64,000 nt of DNA from Cohnella sp. GbtcB17 (GTDB lineage Bacteria > Bacillota > Bacilli > Paenibacillales > Paenibacillaceae): contig NZ_JAGXJW010000022.1 in the NCBI RefSeq assembly GCF_019091135.1, positions 51,879 to 115,878 on the forward strand, in the 5' to 3' direction. Positions 52,283 to 63,265 of this stretch are shown in pieces. How positions within the stretch are numbered: position 1 is the stretch's first letter; every line of letters begins with the position of its first letter. A program made the translations under genes and the position numbers. Below the pieces are notes generated by a model. The model worked only from the letters and a program-made list of their open reading frames with translations. It did no database searches and was not told the DNA's origin.

Positions 52283-52939
52283 TCAGTCTCTGCTGCGTAT
52301 GACGAGCAGCGACCCGCTGCGTAGCGAGATGAAGCCTTCCTCGCCAGTCAGCAGGTTGCTGATGCCGAGCGACATGCCGTGGCGCAGCGTCGCTTCGACA
52401 AGCGGATAGGCGAAGCCGGTCAGCGTGACTCCGGTGACCTCGGTCGACAGCGGGAGCAGGGACACATACGGATAACGATCATCCGCCGCCAGCCGGCCAT
52501 CTCCGGTCAAAAGGCGGATCTCGTTGTGTTCGTCCACGAGCAAGGCCGCGGCGCCCGCCTGGGCGGCGACGGCGAGTAGCTGGACGTTCGCCAGGCTGTG
52601 GTCGAACCGGGAACCGAGGCCTCCCGCAATGACGATATCCCGGTAGCCGCGCGACAGCGCCTCCCGCAGTGCGAGCTCGGTGTCGGACCAGTCCTTGTCG
52701 ACCGCGTCGTATTCGGATGTCTCCGCCGCTGCTGCACGAATTTTTGCAAGCGCATCCGCATCGACCGAATCGAAATCGCCGAGCGCCAGATGGGGCGCGA
52801 TGCCGTTCTGTATGAGGTAATAAGCGCCTTTGTCGGCGCCGATGAGATAGTCGTCCGGCCTCGCCAGTGAAAGACTCCAGGGACCAAGGCTGCCTCCCGT
52901 AAAGATGACGGCGCGCCGGGCGGTTGCTTGCTGAGACAA
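52283..52939 (-). CDS. thiN: Thiamine pyrophosphokinase
   Basis: 218-aa cytosolic enzyme converting thiamine and ATP to thiamine diphosphate plus AMP. Motifs in order: GADKGAYYL (about 34-42), ALGDFDSV (metal-binding aspartates, about 51-58), KDWSDTELAL (about 80-89), GGLGSRFDHS (about 104-113) and a C-terminal beta-sandwich with GISNLLTGE. Family length is normal. TTG start with AGGAGGAAC. It supplies the cofactor used by the PDH complex further downstream, but is on the opposite strand and not in that operon. Confidence 0.95.
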   Translation of the reverse strand: MSQQATARRAVIFTGGSLGPWSLSLARPDDYLIGADKGAYYLIQNGIAPHLALGDFDSVDADALAKIRAAAAETSEYDAVDKDWSDTELALREALSRGYRDIVIAGGLGSRFDHSLANVQLLAVAAQAGAAALLVDEHNEIRLLTGDGRLAADDRYPYVSLLPLSTEVTGVTLTGFAYPLVEATLRHGMSLGISNLLTGEEGFISLRSGSLLVIRSRD

Positions 52940-53160
52940 GGGCTGTTCCTCCTGCAGATCGTTTGCGGCCGAGCCGCGTCTTTTTCAAGCCTTCATTCAG
53001 TATAAGGGCTGACGCGCCGAGATGCGATGGCCTATCCGACGTTTTTGGTTCAAATTCTCCGTTGCAGCCTGCATGCGGTTGCCGATAAAATAGATAAGGC
53101 GGTTCGTGGGATCGCATGACGGCGCCGCCTCGAATTGAGTAATGCCCGGGGGTATTCATT

Positions 53161-53817
53161 TTGACGTTGGACGTATTTGAATGGTTCAGCATCATCGGCA
53201 CCATCGCCTTCGCCGTGAGCGGCGCGATCGTCGCGATGGAAGAGCATTACGATATGCTGGGGGTGTTCGTGCTCGGTCTTGTGACCGCCTTCGGCGGCGG
53301 GGTCGTGCGCAATCTGCTCATCGGCGTGCCCGTCACGACGCTCTGGAGCCAAGGTCTTCTCTTGAAGACGGCTGTATTTTCAATCGTGATCGTGTTCGTG
53401 CTTCCGACCGCGTGGATTTATCATTGGAAAAGAAGCGAAGCGTTTTTCGACGCCATCGGCCTGGCCGCGTTCGCGATTCAAGGCGCGCTGTACGCCGTAG
53501 AAGCGGGGCTGCCCGTCAGCGCGGTCATGGTCGCCGCGATGATGACCGGCATCGGCGGGGGCATGATCCGCGACATTATGGCCGGACGCAAGCCGGTCGT
53601 CCTTCGCGACGAGATCTATGCCGTATGGGCGCTGCTCGCCGGCCTGGCCGTGGGGATCGGGCCGATCCGGGCCGCCTGGGCGTTGCTTGCGCTTTTCGCG
53701 GCGACGGTGACGATGCGCATGCTGTCGGTACACTATAAGTGGCGGCTGCCGCGTAGAAAGCTGCATGCGTACGGCAGCTTTGACGGAGCGTCTGCAGAAG
53801 AAGGGAAGGGAATTTAA
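53161..53817 (+). CDS. TRIC cation channel family protein (UPF0126, YvgT-like)
   Basis: 218-aa integral membrane protein with two repeats of three helices plus a seventh. Each repeat carries the signature glycine cluster: GLVTAFGGGVVRNLLIG (about 41-57) and MTGIGGGMIRDIMAG (about 125-139). Homologues conduct monovalent cations as trimers; the physiological role in bacteria is unclear. TTG start with CGGGGG. It ends 2 bases before the phosphatase gene, so the two are co-transcribed. Confidence 0.93.
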   Translation: MTLDVFEWFSIIGTIAFAVSGAIVAMEEHYDMLGVFVLGLVTAFGGGVVRNLLIGVPVTTLWSQGLLLKTAVFSIVIVFVLPTAWIYHWKRSEAFFDAIGLAAFAIQGALYAVEAGLPVSAVMVAAMMTGIGGGMIRDIMAGRKPVVLRDEIYAVWALLAGLAVGIGPIRAAWALLALFAATVTMRMLSVHYKWRLPRRKLHAYGSFDGASAEEGKGI

Positions 53818-53819
53818 GC

Positions 53820-54305
53820 ATGTATCGCGTATTGTTCGTTTGTCTGGGCAACATTTGCCGCCCGCCGATGGCCGAGGCTGTGTTCCGGGACCGGGTAGAG
53901 AAGGCAGGACTCGCGGAATCGATCGAGATCGACTCCTGCGGCACCGGCGATTGGCACTTGGGCAAGCCGCCGCACGAGGGCACGCGCAGAATTCTGGACG
54001 GCCAGGGCATTTCCTACGAGGGCATGCTGGCGCGCGGCATTCGGGCGGAAGACGGGGAGCGTTTCAACCTGCTCGTCGCGATGGACGAGAGCAACGTGAA
54101 GGCGATCCGCGAAGCGCTCGGGAGTGCGTCGAAGGCGGAAGTCGTTCGCTTCCTGTCGTTCGTGCCCGACGCGCGTCTGGCCGACGTGCCGGACCCTTAC
54201 TATACCGGGAATTTCGTAGAGACGTACGAATTGATAAGCGAAGCGAGCGACCGGTTGCTGGCCCATCTGCTCGAGACCGGCAAGGTCAAGGCAGCCGGGA
54301 AATAA
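53820..54305 (+). CDS. Low-molecular-weight protein tyrosine/arginine phosphatase
   Basis: 161-aa enzyme. The catalytic loop CLGNICR (C8 nucleophile, R14) is at the N-terminus, and the general-acid Asp is in DPYYTGNF near residue 123. The usual Ser after Arg (CR-S-P) is Pro here (CRPP), a change in a residue that normally lowers the Cys pKa, so activity may differ. It could act on phosphotyrosine (YfkJ-like) or phosphoarginine (YwlE-like). It is co-transcribed with the TRIC-like gene and ends at a strong terminator. Confidence 0.9.
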   Translation: MYRVLFVCLGNICRPPMAEAVFRDRVEKAGLAESIEIDSCGTGDWHLGKPPHEGTRRILDGQGISYEGMLARGIRAEDGERFNLLVAMDESNVKAIREALGSASKAEVVRFLSFVPDARLADVPDPYYTGNFVETYELISEASDRLLAHLLETGKVKAAGK

Positions 54306-54330
54306 GCGATGTTCGTCGAACAAGCAATTG

Positions 54331-54377
54331 AAACGGGATGAATCAGGCGCAGCGCCTGTCTCATCCCGTTTTCTTTT
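54331..54377 (+). terminator. Intrinsic terminator after the phosphatase gene
   Basis: Stem AAACGGGATGA / TCATCCCGTTT (11 bp), with an inner AGGCG / CGCCT stem and tail TTCTTTT. Confidence 0.88.
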
Positions 54378-54836
54378 CCGCGATTCAGAATGTATAAGTC
54401 TCCGATAAAAGCGTATCGCCGTCTTTTAAGGCGCAGGTACAGTGCGAACAGTAACGGGATCGTTCAATCGCCCCGCTGGCTTCACTTGCTAATCTTAAGA
54501 GGTGGTGATAGGCGCCAAAGTAAGGCGTGAAATGCAAATGAGACCTGCTGAGTAGCCGAATGCAAACCGGGCAGGGAAACCGGACTCAGATGACGCTATT
54601 TCGTACAAAACAGTGCAATTGCGACCATTTCGGACTGGAGAGTCGTTATTCACCCAGATTCAGGCTAGAAAAGGCCTCCACTATCGCATTAGAGCCTCCT
54701 GGGTCCGCGAGCGGGCCGCAAAGCGCGATAGGAACAAAAATAAGGGCTCCTCAGTCCGTCCACTGTGCGCCGTTGCGCAAATAAAAGGCCATCGGTACCT
54801 GCTTCGAATGATACGCCTATTCGGGACAGCCCACAG
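54378..54836. other. Intergenic region with possible structured RNA or repeat remnant
   Basis: About 460 bases with no credible gene. At 54544-54588 two interleaved pairings are possible (CCTGC/GCAGG and TGAGT/ACTCA), which would form a pseudoknot or mutually exclusive hairpins. 54700-54800 resembles intergenic repeat material (AACAAAAATAAGGGCTCCTC). No riboswitch consensus known to me matches. Confidence 0.4.
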
Positions 54837-55580
54837 TTACATATGCGCCTTCGGCCCGAGAAACGCGCCGAGCGCCTCCGGTAGCTCTTTCTGCCAAAAT
54901 CCCCATTTATGCTCGCCGTCTTTTTCCCGGTAATCGACGTAAGCGCCCTTGTCATCGAGGATTCGCTTCGCCGCGCGGTTCAGTTCGACGAAGTTGTGTA
55001 CGCCGCGCTCGGTCTCGTACGCGGTCTCCTGCAGGCCGACGGTCATCCAGGCGGACAGCCAGGACAAATCGCCGGCTTCCTTCATCTGTGCGATCGAAGC
55101 GCCATAGTACGCGCCGGACAGCGACAGAAGGCGGTTAAACAAATCCGGGCGCCGCAGGGCGATCGACATAGAGACGGTCGCTCCGAGCGAGTCGCCTGCA
55201 AGCAGACGCGCGTCCGCGGAGGAGCGGGCGGCGAACGTATTTTCAACAAAGGGAACGAGCTCGTGCATCCAGAAGTTTAAATAGGCTTCATGCCGCTCGC
55301 TGCCGGGCAAGTATTCTTCGGTTCGAACCGATTTGTCGACGTCGACGGCCGCGATGATGAACGGGTCCCAGCTCTCTTCGAGAATGAGGTTGTGGGAGAT
55401 CGTGGCGATTCTGCCGAAATTGAAAAAATCTTCTCCGTCCTGGCAATAAACGACCGGATAGCTGAGCCACTCCTGGTAGCCGGGGGGTAAATAGAAACGG
55501 ACCGCGCGTTCCCCGGTCTCCAGGTAAAGACTGGAAACGGTGTGCTTGACGACGGTTCTGCGGACGGGCGAATCGGACAT
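54837..55580 (-). CDS. Putative esterase (alpha/beta hydrolase, enterochelin-esterase-like)
   Basis: 247-aa cytosolic protein of the putative esterase family (Fes/YbbA-like). Features are RFYLPPGYQEWLSYPVVY, the nucleophile elbow AGDSLGA (Ser about 148) and a C-terminal catalytic His in KDGEHKWGFW. The Asp of the triad lies in between. Substrate cannot be told; relatives act on ferric siderophores or are general esterases. ATG start with AAAGGAA. Single gene, facing away from pdhA. Confidence 0.86.
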   Translation of the reverse strand: MSDSPVRRTVVKHTVSSLYLETGERAVRFYLPPGYQEWLSYPVVYCQDGEDFFNFGRIATISHNLILEESWDPFIIAAVDVDKSVRTEEYLPGSERHEAYLNFWMHELVPFVENTFAARSSADARLLAGDSLGATVSMSIALRRPDLFNRLLSLSGAYYGASIAQMKEAGDLSWLSAWMTVGLQETAYETERGVHNFVELNRAAKRILDDKGAYVDYREKDGEHKWGFWQKELPEALGAFLGPKAHM

Positions 55581-55787
55581 GGGGTATCGTTCCTTTCTCC
55601 GGACCCGAATCGGGTATGACAGCGCTCCGGCATGGGCAAAACATAGGAATGTTCGTTGCCGCGTCTGCCATTTTAAGGTCGGCCGAATCGGATTTGTATT
55701 AATGTGTTATACAACAAAATTGAATCTGTACTAGAAACATATTGCGCTTTCAACGATGAAGAATTCAATAAATATGCCTTTTTTGCT

Positions 55788-55817
55788 TTGACCAAACCAC
55801 TAGGGCAGGGATATAAT
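55788..55817 (+). promoter_or_regulatory. Sigma-A promoter of the pdh operon
   Basis: TTGACC (55788-55793), 18-base spacer, TATAAT (55812-55817). The predicted start is about 45 bases upstream of the pdhA ATG. The surrounding 130 bases are strongly AT-rich. Confidence 0.8.
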
Positions 55818-55854
55818 AATTCTATAACAGAAACCCCTCTTCCACAATTCATGA

Positions 55855-56970
<1,116 letters not shown>

Positions 56971-57111
56971 TTCGGCTGCCGCGGACGCGCCGGACGCTAG
57001 GCGTCGGGCGCTCCCGGCTTGGGACGGCTTAGGTCGGTCCGTTCGTTCAATATATGGTACAGCCGCGATGAACGCGGCCGTCATCCTCTAGATGGGAGAG
57101 AACAAAATCCA

Positions 57112-58089
57112 ATGGCGCAAATGAATATGATTGAAGCGATCAAGGACGCATTGCGCGTCGAACTGAAGCGCGATCCCGGCGTTCTGCTCTTCGGCGAAGA
57201 CGTCGGCAAGGTCGGCGGCGTCTTCCGCGCGACGGAGGGGCTTCAGGCCGAGTTCGGCGAGCTGCGCGTATTCGATACGCCGCTGGCCGAATCCGCCATC
57301 GGCGGTCTGGCCGTCGGCCTGGCGACCCAGGGCTTTCGCCCGATCGCCGAGATTCAATTCGTAGGCTTTATATTCGAAGCGCTCGACCAAATGTTTGTGC
57401 AGGCGGCCCGCTTGCGCTACCGTTCCGGCGGACGCTACAACGCGCCGATCGTCTTCCGCACGCCGTTCGGCGGGGGCGTCAAGGCGGCCGAGCTGCACAC
57501 CGATTCGCTCGAAGGCCTCGCTATTCAGACCCCGGGCATCAAGGTCGTCGTGCCATCGAACCCTGCAGATGCGAAGGGCCTCATGATCTCCGCGATCCGC
57601 GACAACGATCCGGTCTTTTTCATGGAGCACCTCAACCTGTATCGCGCGTTCAAGGACGAAGTGCCGGAAGGCGAGTACACCGTTCCGCTCGGCAAGGCGA
57701 ACGTCGTACGCGAGGGTAAGGATATTACGATCATCGCCTACGGCCTGATGGTGCACACCGCGATCAAGGCGGCCGACGAGCTCGCCAAGAACGGCGTGTC
57801 CGCTGAGGTCATCGACCTGCGCACGCTCGTGCCGCTCGACATCGACACGATTGTCGCTTCGATTCAGAAGACGAACCGCGCGATCGTCGTTCAAGAGGCC
57901 CAGAAGACTTCCGGCGCAGCCGCCGAGATCATCGCGCAGATCAACGAAAAGGCGATTCTCCACCTGGAGGCGCCGGTGCTTCGCGTCGCGGGTCCGGATA
58001 CCGTTTATCCGTTCGCGCTAATCGAGGACGCCTGGCTGCCGACGCCTGCACGCATCGTGAAGGCCGCCAACCAAACGCTTCAGTTCTAA
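57112..58089 (+). CDS. pdhB: Pyruvate dehydrogenase E1 component, beta subunit
   Basis: 325-aa partner of PdhA. It has [28 protein letters not shown] (ThDP-binding Glu), [14 protein letters not shown] and, at the C-terminus, [14 protein letters not shown]. The frame is open back to 57019, but the ATG at 57112 matches the family start and follows GGGAGAG. Spacing to pdhC is 19 bases. Confidence 0.97.
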   Translation: MAQMNMIEAIKDALRVELKRDPGVLLFGEDVGKVGGVFRATEGLQAEFGELRVFDTPLAESAIGGLAVGLATQGFRPIAEIQFVGFIFEALDQMFVQAARLRYRSGGRYNAPIVFRTPFGGGVKAAELHTDSLEGLAIQTPGIKVVVPSNPADAKGLMISAIRDNDPVFFMEHLNLYRAFKDEVPEGEYTVPLGKANVVREGKDITIIAYGLMVHTAIKAADELAKNGVSAEVIDLRTLVPLDIDTIVASIQKTNRAIVVQEAQKTSGAAAEIIAQINEKAILHLEAPVLRVAGPDTVYPFALIEDAWLPTPARIVKAANQTLQF

Positions 58090-58108
58090 AGTGAAGGAGG
58101 GATAGCGC

Positions 58109-59464
58109 ATGGCTAGATTTGAATACAGGTTCCCGGAGCTCGGCGAAGGCCTGCACGAAGGCGAGATCGTCAAGATGCACATCGCCGCCGGACAAGCCGT
58201 GACCGACGAAGATATTTTGATGGAAGTGCAGAACGACAAGGCGATCATGGAAGTGCCTTGCCCGGTCAACGGCAAGGTGCTTGAAGTGTTCGGCAAAGAC
58301 GGCCAGACGATGCGCGTTGGCGAAGTCGTCGCCATCATCGATGCCGAAGGCGAGCTGCCCGAGCAAGCGGGCGGCGATCACGGCGCCGAGCCTTCCGGCC
58401 ACAGCGGCGAAGCCGCTTCCGCCCAAGGCGGTGCCGACCTGAAGGGCCAGCCTGCCCAGGCGCCGGCCCAAGACAACGCAGGCGAGGCCGCGAAGCCTGC
58501 CGAGGCCGCAGCATCCGCGCCGGCCGCCAAGGACGCCGCGCTTGTGCTCGCTACGCCTAGCGTGCGCAAGTTCGCCCGCGAGAAGGGCGTCGCCATCGCC
58601 GACATCTCCGGCACCGGCAAGAACGGCCGCATCACCCGCGAGGACGTCGCCGGCTTTGCCGAAGGCGGAGCGCCCGCGAAGAGCGAAGCCGCGTCTGCCG
58701 ATACCGCACCGGCAGCCGCGCAAGCCACAGCTCCTGCAGCGCGCGCCGCGCAATCCGGCCCGGGTGTCGAAGAACGCGTGCCGTTCAAGGGCATCCGCAA
58801 GGCGATCGCCAACGCGATGGTCAAGTCCGTCTACACGGCGCCGCACGTCACGCTGATGGACGAAGTGGACGTCACCGCGCTCGTCGCGCTGCGCAACCGC
58901 TCCAAGGCGTTCGCGGAGAAGAAGGGCGTCAAGCTGACGTACCTGCCGTTTATCGTCAAGGCGCTCGTCGCCGCCGTGCGCGAGTTCCCGATCATGAACG
59001 CGATGATCGACGAAGCCGCGAACGAGATTGTTTATAAGAAGTACTACAACATCGGCATCGCCACCGACACGGACAACGGCTTGCTCGTGCCGGTCGTCTT
59101 CGACGCCGATCGCAAGAACATCTGGAACATCGCGAAGGAAATCAAGGATCTGGCGACCCGCGGCCGCGACGGCAAGCTTAGCGCCGGCGAGCTGAGAGGC
59201 AGCACGATCTCGATCACCAACATCGGCTCGGCAGGCGGCTTGTTCTTCACGCCGGTCATCAACTTCCCCGAGTCCGCGATTCTCGGCGTAGGCCGCATCG
59301 ATCAGAAGCCGGTCATCAAAAACGGCGAGATCGTGCCCGCTTCGGTCATGGCGCTCAGCCTGAGCTTCGACCACCGCATCGTCGACGGCGCTACCGCGCA
59401 ACAGTTCGTCAACTACATTAAACAGCTGCTTAGCGATCCTGAGCTGCTCGTCATGGAGGTGTAA
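58109..59464 (+). CDS. pdhC: Dihydrolipoamide acetyltransferase (E2) of PDH
   Basis: 451-aa core subunit. Lipoyl domain (1-80) with Lys44 in QNDKAIME, an Ala/Gln-rich linker, a peripheral-subunit-binding domain (about 147-183: [12 protein letters not shown]), a second Ala-rich linker, and the catalytic domain (about 225-450) ending in [13 protein letters not shown] with the active-site His and Asp. One lipoyl domain, as in Bacillus. AAGGAGGG site. It is 3 bases before pdhD. Confidence 0.97.
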   Translation: MARFEYRFPELGEGLHEGEIVKMHIAAGQAVTDEDILMEVQNDKAIMEVPCPVNGKVLEVFGKDGQTMRVGEVVAIIDAEGELPEQAGGDHGAEPSGHSGEAASAQGGADLKGQPAQAPAQDNAGEAAKPAEAAASAPAAKDAALVLATPSVRKFAREKGVAIADISGTGKNGRITREDVAGFAEGGAPAKSEAASADTAPAAAQATAPAARAAQSGPGVEERVPFKGIRKAIANAMVKSVYTAPHVTLMDEVDVTALVALRNRSKAFAEKKGVKLTYLPFIVKALVAAVREFPIMNAMIDEAANEIVYKKYYNIGIATDTDNGLLVPVVFDADRKNIWNIAKEIKDLATRGRDGKLSAGELRGSTISITNIGSAGGLFFTPVINFPESAILGVGRIDQKPVIKNGEIVPASVMALSLSFDHRIVDGATAQQFVNYIKQLLSDPELLVMEV

Positions 59465-59467
59465 TCG

Positions 59468-60889
59468 ATGGTAGTAGGAGACGCTTCTCTGGACATCGAC
59501 ACATTAGTAAGCGGCGCGGGCCCCGGCGGATACGTCGCGGCCATCCGCGCGGCACAGCTCGGCCAGAAGGTCATCATCGCGGACAAAGGCAAGTTCGGCG
59601 GCGTGTGCCTTAACGTCGGCTGTATTCCGTCCAAGGCGCTGATCAACTCCGCGCACCACTACGAATCGATGCTGCATGCCGAAGATTACGGCCTGTCCGC
59701 CGACAACGTCAAGGTGGACTTCGGCAAGGTGCAAGGCTACAAGGACTCCGTCGTCAACAAGATGACGAGCGGCGTCGAGATGCTGCTCAAGGCGAACAAG
59801 GTTCAAATGTTCCAGGGCGAAGTCATGTTCATTAACGAAAACGAAGCGCGCCTGTTCAACGACCAGGAGGCGCCTCGCTATCGCTTCAAAAACTGCATCA
59901 TCGCCACGGGTTCCCGCCCGATCGAACTTAAAGCCTTCCCGTTCGGCGGACGTATCCTGTCGTCGACCGAAGCGCTGTCGCTGCCCGAAGTGCCGAAGAG
60001 CATGGTCATCATCGGCGGCGGCTACATCGGCATCGAGCTCGGCCAGATGTACGCCAAGTTCGGCACCGAGATCACGATCCTCGAGGGCGCGGACACGATC
60101 ATGCCTGGCTTCGACAAGGACATGAGCAATCTTGTCGTGAAGAAGCTCAAGAAAAACAAGGTCGAAATCGTCAACGGCGCGCTCGCCAAGGGCGCCGAGC
60201 AAACCGACAAGGACGTCACCGTGACGTACGAAGTCGGCGGCGAACAGAAGACCGTTACCGCGGACTACCTGCTCGTCACCGTCGGACGCCGTCCGAACAC
60301 CGACGGCGAGCTGGGCCTCGACCTGATCGGCATCAAGACGACCGACCGCGGTCTGATCGAAGTCGACGAGCAATGCCGCACGAACATCAAGCACATCTTC
60401 GCCATCGGCGATATCGTGCCTGGCGCGGCGCTGGCGCACAAGGCTTCGTACGAAGCGAAGGTCGCTGCCGAAGCGATCGCGGGCCTGCCGTCCAAGGTCG
60501 ACTACAAGTGCATCCCGGCCGTCGCGTTTTCCGATCCGGAATGCGCAAGCGTCGGCTACACGGAGAAGGAAGCGAAGGACAAGGGCCTGAACGTCAAGTC
60601 GAGCAAGTTCCCGTTCGGCGGCAACGGCCGCGCGGTCACGCTGAACGGCGCGGACGGCTTCCTGAAGCTGATCTCCGAAGTCGACACGGGTCTTGTCGTC
60701 GGCGCGCAGATCGCCGGCGTCGAAGCTTCCAACATGATCGCCGAGCTGGGCCTCGCGATCGAGATGGGCGCTACGATCGAAGATATCGCGCAGACGATCC
60801 ACGCTCACCCGACGCTGGGCGAGATTACGATGGACGCGGCCGAGCTCGCGATGGGTCACCCGATCCACACGATCGCGCCTAAAAAATAA
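59468..60889 (+). CDS. pdhD: Dihydrolipoamide dehydrogenase (E3)
   Basis: 473-aa FAD/NAD disulfide oxidoreductase that regenerates the lipoyl group. FAD motif [14 protein letters not shown], redox-active C47 and C52 ([13 protein letters not shown]), NAD motif [11 protein letters not shown] (about 180-190), second FAD motif [17 protein letters not shown], and the C-terminal catalytic HAHPTLGE (His about 447). The start ATG 59468 follows TGGAGGTG, which also overlaps the pdhC stop region. A terminator follows. Confidence 0.97.
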   Translation: MVVGDASLDIDTLVSGAGPGGYVAAIRAAQLGQKVIIADKGKFGGVCLNVGCIPSKALINSAHHYESMLHAEDYGLSADNVKVDFGKVQGYKDSVVNKMTSGVEMLLKANKVQMFQGEVMFINENEARLFNDQEAPRYRFKNCIIATGSRPIELKAFPFGGRILSSTEALSLPEVPKSMVIIGGGYIGIELGQMYAKFGTEITILEGADTIMPGFDKDMSNLVVKKLKKNKVEIVNGALAKGAEQTDKDVTVTYEVGGEQKTVTADYLLVTVGRRPNTDGELGLDLIGIKTTDRGLIEVDEQCRTNIKHIFAIGDIVPGAALAHKASYEAKVAAEAIAGLPSKVDYKCIPAVAFSDPECASVGYTEKEAKDKGLNVKSSKFPFGGNGRAVTLNGADGFLKLISEVDTGLVVGAQIAGVEASNMIAELGLAIEMGATIEDIAQTIHAHPTLGEITMDAAELAMGHPIHTIAPKK

Positions 60890-60902
60890 GTTTTTGCCAA
60901 AT

Positions 60903-60949
60903 AAAAGAGGAAAGCGCCGAGTTACGCTCGGACGCTTTCCTCTTTTTGC
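60903..60949 (+). terminator. Terminator of the pdh operon
   Basis: Stem AAAAGAGGAAAGCG / CGCTTTCCTCTTTTT with an inner CCGAG / CTCGG stem. It is perfectly placed after pdhD and, with A-rich and T-rich flanks, could also serve the convergent gene at 60962. Confidence 0.92.
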
Positions 60950-60961
60950 GTGGACGCGAAG

Positions 60962-62770
60962 TCAAACGATCTTTTCCAGCCAGATTTGTTTGAAATCGAT
61001 CCATCCTTGCGGGCTGAAGCTGGCGCCTCTGACGGACGGATGCATTTGCGTGCTCAGGCGGCGATGGTGCAAAAAAACGAGATAGCATTCCTCGCGAAGC
61101 CGGTCCTCGATCTCGCGCATATGGCTGCGGCGTTCCTCGGCGCTGTAGGCGGCGAGCGCGCGGTCGATCCGTTCGACGATCCATTGCTTGAGCGACGCGT
61201 TCAAATAAGCGCTTGTCATGCAGGCTTCATGCTCGTACAGATCGATCTCGCACACCTCGTCCTCGGCCAGGACGATGCCGGATACCGTGAAGTCACCGCT
61301 TGCGATAATGGCCGGATCGACCGACTGCCGCCAGTCGGCCACGAATAGATCGACGCGCACGCCGTAGCGCTCTAGCCGGTCCGCAATCCATTTTCCGTCC
61401 AGCTCGTATTTTTCGTGCACGAGCAGCCGCAGCGTCTCGCCGTCATAGCCGGAAGCGCGCAGCGCCTCGCGGATTTGCGTCTCGCTGGCGGGCTTGGCGA
61501 TGTATCGCAAGCTGTCTTCGGGCCGAATGCAATAGGCGGGCAGCGCGCGTTCTCCGCCGAGATCGGCCTGCATCGCCACCGGGTCGAGCATCTGGCGAAC
61601 GGCTCTGCGGAACGCCGCCTGCTGCGGCCAGCCGTTTTTGTTCGTATTCCAGGTCAGCATCGTACAGCCGTTGCACAGCCTGGCCAGCGCCTGCCAATCC
61701 ATGGCCGGATCGTGGCCGTCCTCCTCGTCTCCGTCGCCCGGCGCGCGCATGACGGAAGGCATCCCGATCGTGGACCGCTCGCGGCAATCCTCGGGCATGA
61801 TGACGATGTCCACGACGTCAAGAAACGGGCGTCCCGAGTAGTACGCCGTATTGGCGCTCAGCTCGATCCGATGGGGAGTCAGCGAGACGAGCCTGAAGGC
61901 GCCCGTGCCGACCGGCAGCCGCCAGTAGGCTTCGCCCAAGCCGCACAGGTCGAGCGGCAGGATGGAGGCCGCGGCGGCGCACAGGAAGCGGTCGAAAATG
62001 CGATTCGGCTTCGAGAGCGAAAAGCGCACGGTACGGGGGCCCAGCGGCTCGATACGCGCCAGGCTGCGCATCATCCAGCTGTTCGGCACGTCCGGCTGCC
62101 GGAGCCGCTCGAACGTGAAGACGACGTCGTCGCTCGTCAGCTCGCGCCCATCGTGGAAGTGCACGCCCTTGCGCAAATGAAAGGTCCACTCCGTACCGGC
62201 AGGATCGGAGCTCCACGCATGCGCGACGCCCGGCACAATCCGGCCGATCGACTCGTCGAAGGTGACGAGCCGATCGTAGATGTGATACATCAGGTGGCCG
62301 TCGAACGCGAAGTTCGCGCAGCCTGGATCGAGCGTTTGAACTTGCCGGTAGACGGGAATCCGCAGCGTGTCGCAGTCCGTACGACCGTTGACCGTTTCCT
62401 TCTGATAGCCGAACCTGACGTTTAACCAATCGATGAACCGGGTCTTCACGTCGGTGCCTTCTCCGAAGCTTGAGATCAGTTCGAAGGACGCCCGGTAGTC
62501 GCCTTGCTCCGCCTTGGCCGTAGCGAGTTCGAACAAAAACGGCTCCTTGTCCGCCTTGAACGCGATGCGGGAGCGGTTGCCGCGGCCGCGGCCGGGCAGC
62601 CAATCGATCAAGCCGTCCTCCTCGAGCTTTTTGAGCACGAGCTTGGCGTTGCGGGTCGTGCAGTACAGCGCCTCGGCCAGCTCCTCCAGCGTGGCTTCGA
62701 CCGGCTCCCCGGGGCCGCCTCCGCCAGCGAAACGCTCGAAAAGGGTCAAATATCGTTCCGCCGTCAGCAT
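60962..62770 (-). CDS. SgrR-like transcription regulator with solute-binding domain
   Basis: 602-aa regulator. Residues 1-100 are a winged-helix DNA-binding domain (LAEALYCTTRNAKLVLKKLE, DWLPGRGRGNRS). Residues about 145-590 resemble oligopeptide-type periplasmic binding proteins (TLDPGCANFAF, HLRKGVHFHDGRELTSDDVVF, FSLSKPNRIF). In Paenibacillaceae such proteins are numerous. SgrR of E. coli senses sugar-phosphate stress, but the ligand here cannot be inferred. ATG with AGGAGGAAC upstream. It is convergent with the pdh operon. Confidence 0.88.
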   Translation of the reverse strand: MLTAERYLTLFERFAGGGGPGEPVEATLEELAEALYCTTRNAKLVLKKLEEDGLIDWLPGRGRGNRSRIAFKADKEPFLFELATAKAEQGDYRASFELISSFGEGTDVKTRFIDWLNVRFGYQKETVNGRTDCDTLRIPVYRQVQTLDPGCANFAFDGHLMYHIYDRLVTFDESIGRIVPGVAHAWSSDPAGTEWTFHLRKGVHFHDGRELTSDDVVFTFERLRQPDVPNSWMMRSLARIEPLGPRTVRFSLSKPNRIFDRFLCAAAASILPLDLCGLGEAYWRLPVGTGAFRLVSLTPHRIELSANTAYYSGRPFLDVVDIVIMPEDCRERSTIGMPSVMRAPGDGDEEDGHDPAMDWQALARLCNGCTMLTWNTNKNGWPQQAAFRRAVRQMLDPVAMQADLGGERALPAYCIRPEDSLRYIAKPASETQIREALRASGYDGETLRLLVHEKYELDGKWIADRLERYGVRVDLFVADWRQSVDPAIIASGDFTVSGIVLAEDEVCEIDLYEHEACMTSAYLNASLKQWIVERIDRALAAYSAEERRSHMREIEDRLREECYLVFLHHRRLSTQMHPSVRGASFSPQGWIDFKQIWLEKIV

Positions 62771-62959
62771 AGCGTTCCTCCTTGATTCGCGATTTCGCCG
62801 CTTGTTTCCGGTTGTTTCCGGTGCTTGTTTTTCGTTAAAAGAGGAAATTTATTGATTGCATTATACGCTTTTTATCCTCTTTTGAACATCGCATAATGGA
62901 GACAACAAAGCCGCGCCGGACGCGTAAGCGGGCGGGCGGCGCACGGAGGAGGAACCCCC

Positions 62960-63118
62960 ATGCTGGATATCCAATATACGCTCGAAAAGCTGGCCGAATA
63001 CCGGGAGCTCGAACACCTGGACGCGAGCCGACGCGTCGGCGCATCGTCGCCGGGCCCGAGGCTGCCGCGCTCGCTCGCTTCGCTGCTTGCTTGGATCGTC
63101 ATGTTCACAGGAAGATAA
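62960..63118 (+). CDS. 52-aa small protein with its own ribosome site and terminator
   Basis: Short ORF: ATG at 62960, 7 bases after AGGAGGA (62946-62953), TAA at 63116-63118. The protein starts MLDIQYTLEKLAEYRELEHL, has an Arg/Ser-rich centre and ends with a hydrophobic segment (LASLLAWIVMFTG) that could be a weak membrane helix. A terminator hairpin overlaps its stop. No family is recognised. The strong ribosome site plus terminator support a real gene. It is divergent from the SgrR-like gene. Confidence 0.6.
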   Translation: MLDIQYTLEKLAEYRELEHLDASRRVGASSPGPRLPRSLASLLAWIVMFTGR

Positions 63119-63149
63119 GGCAGCCCGCCGCGGCTGCCTTCTTTTTATG
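63117..63149 (+). terminator. Terminator after the 52-aa ORF
   Basis: Stem AAGGCAGCC / GGCTGCCTT with a CGCCGC loop and tail CTTTTTAT. Confidence 0.88.
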
Positions 63150-63265
63150 GACGGCGCTGCCAGAAGCGTCCCGCGCGATCTTGCGTTATAATGTAGAAAC
63201 ACAAGATTAAGCGAGTCGCGGCAGTTCGAACGTCTCGCAGCATAAGAAAAGAGGAAATGCATACG

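Noticed and set aside
54378..54836. Known riboswitch (cobalamin, GEMM, ydaO, fluoride, T-box)
   Set aside because: Compared by eye with consensus motifs and no convincing match was found. The downstream gene is on the opposite strand.
59504..60868. 454-aa minus-strand frame opposite pdhD
   Set aside because: Antisense shadow of a highly conserved dihydrolipoamide dehydrogenase gene, with no ribosome site.
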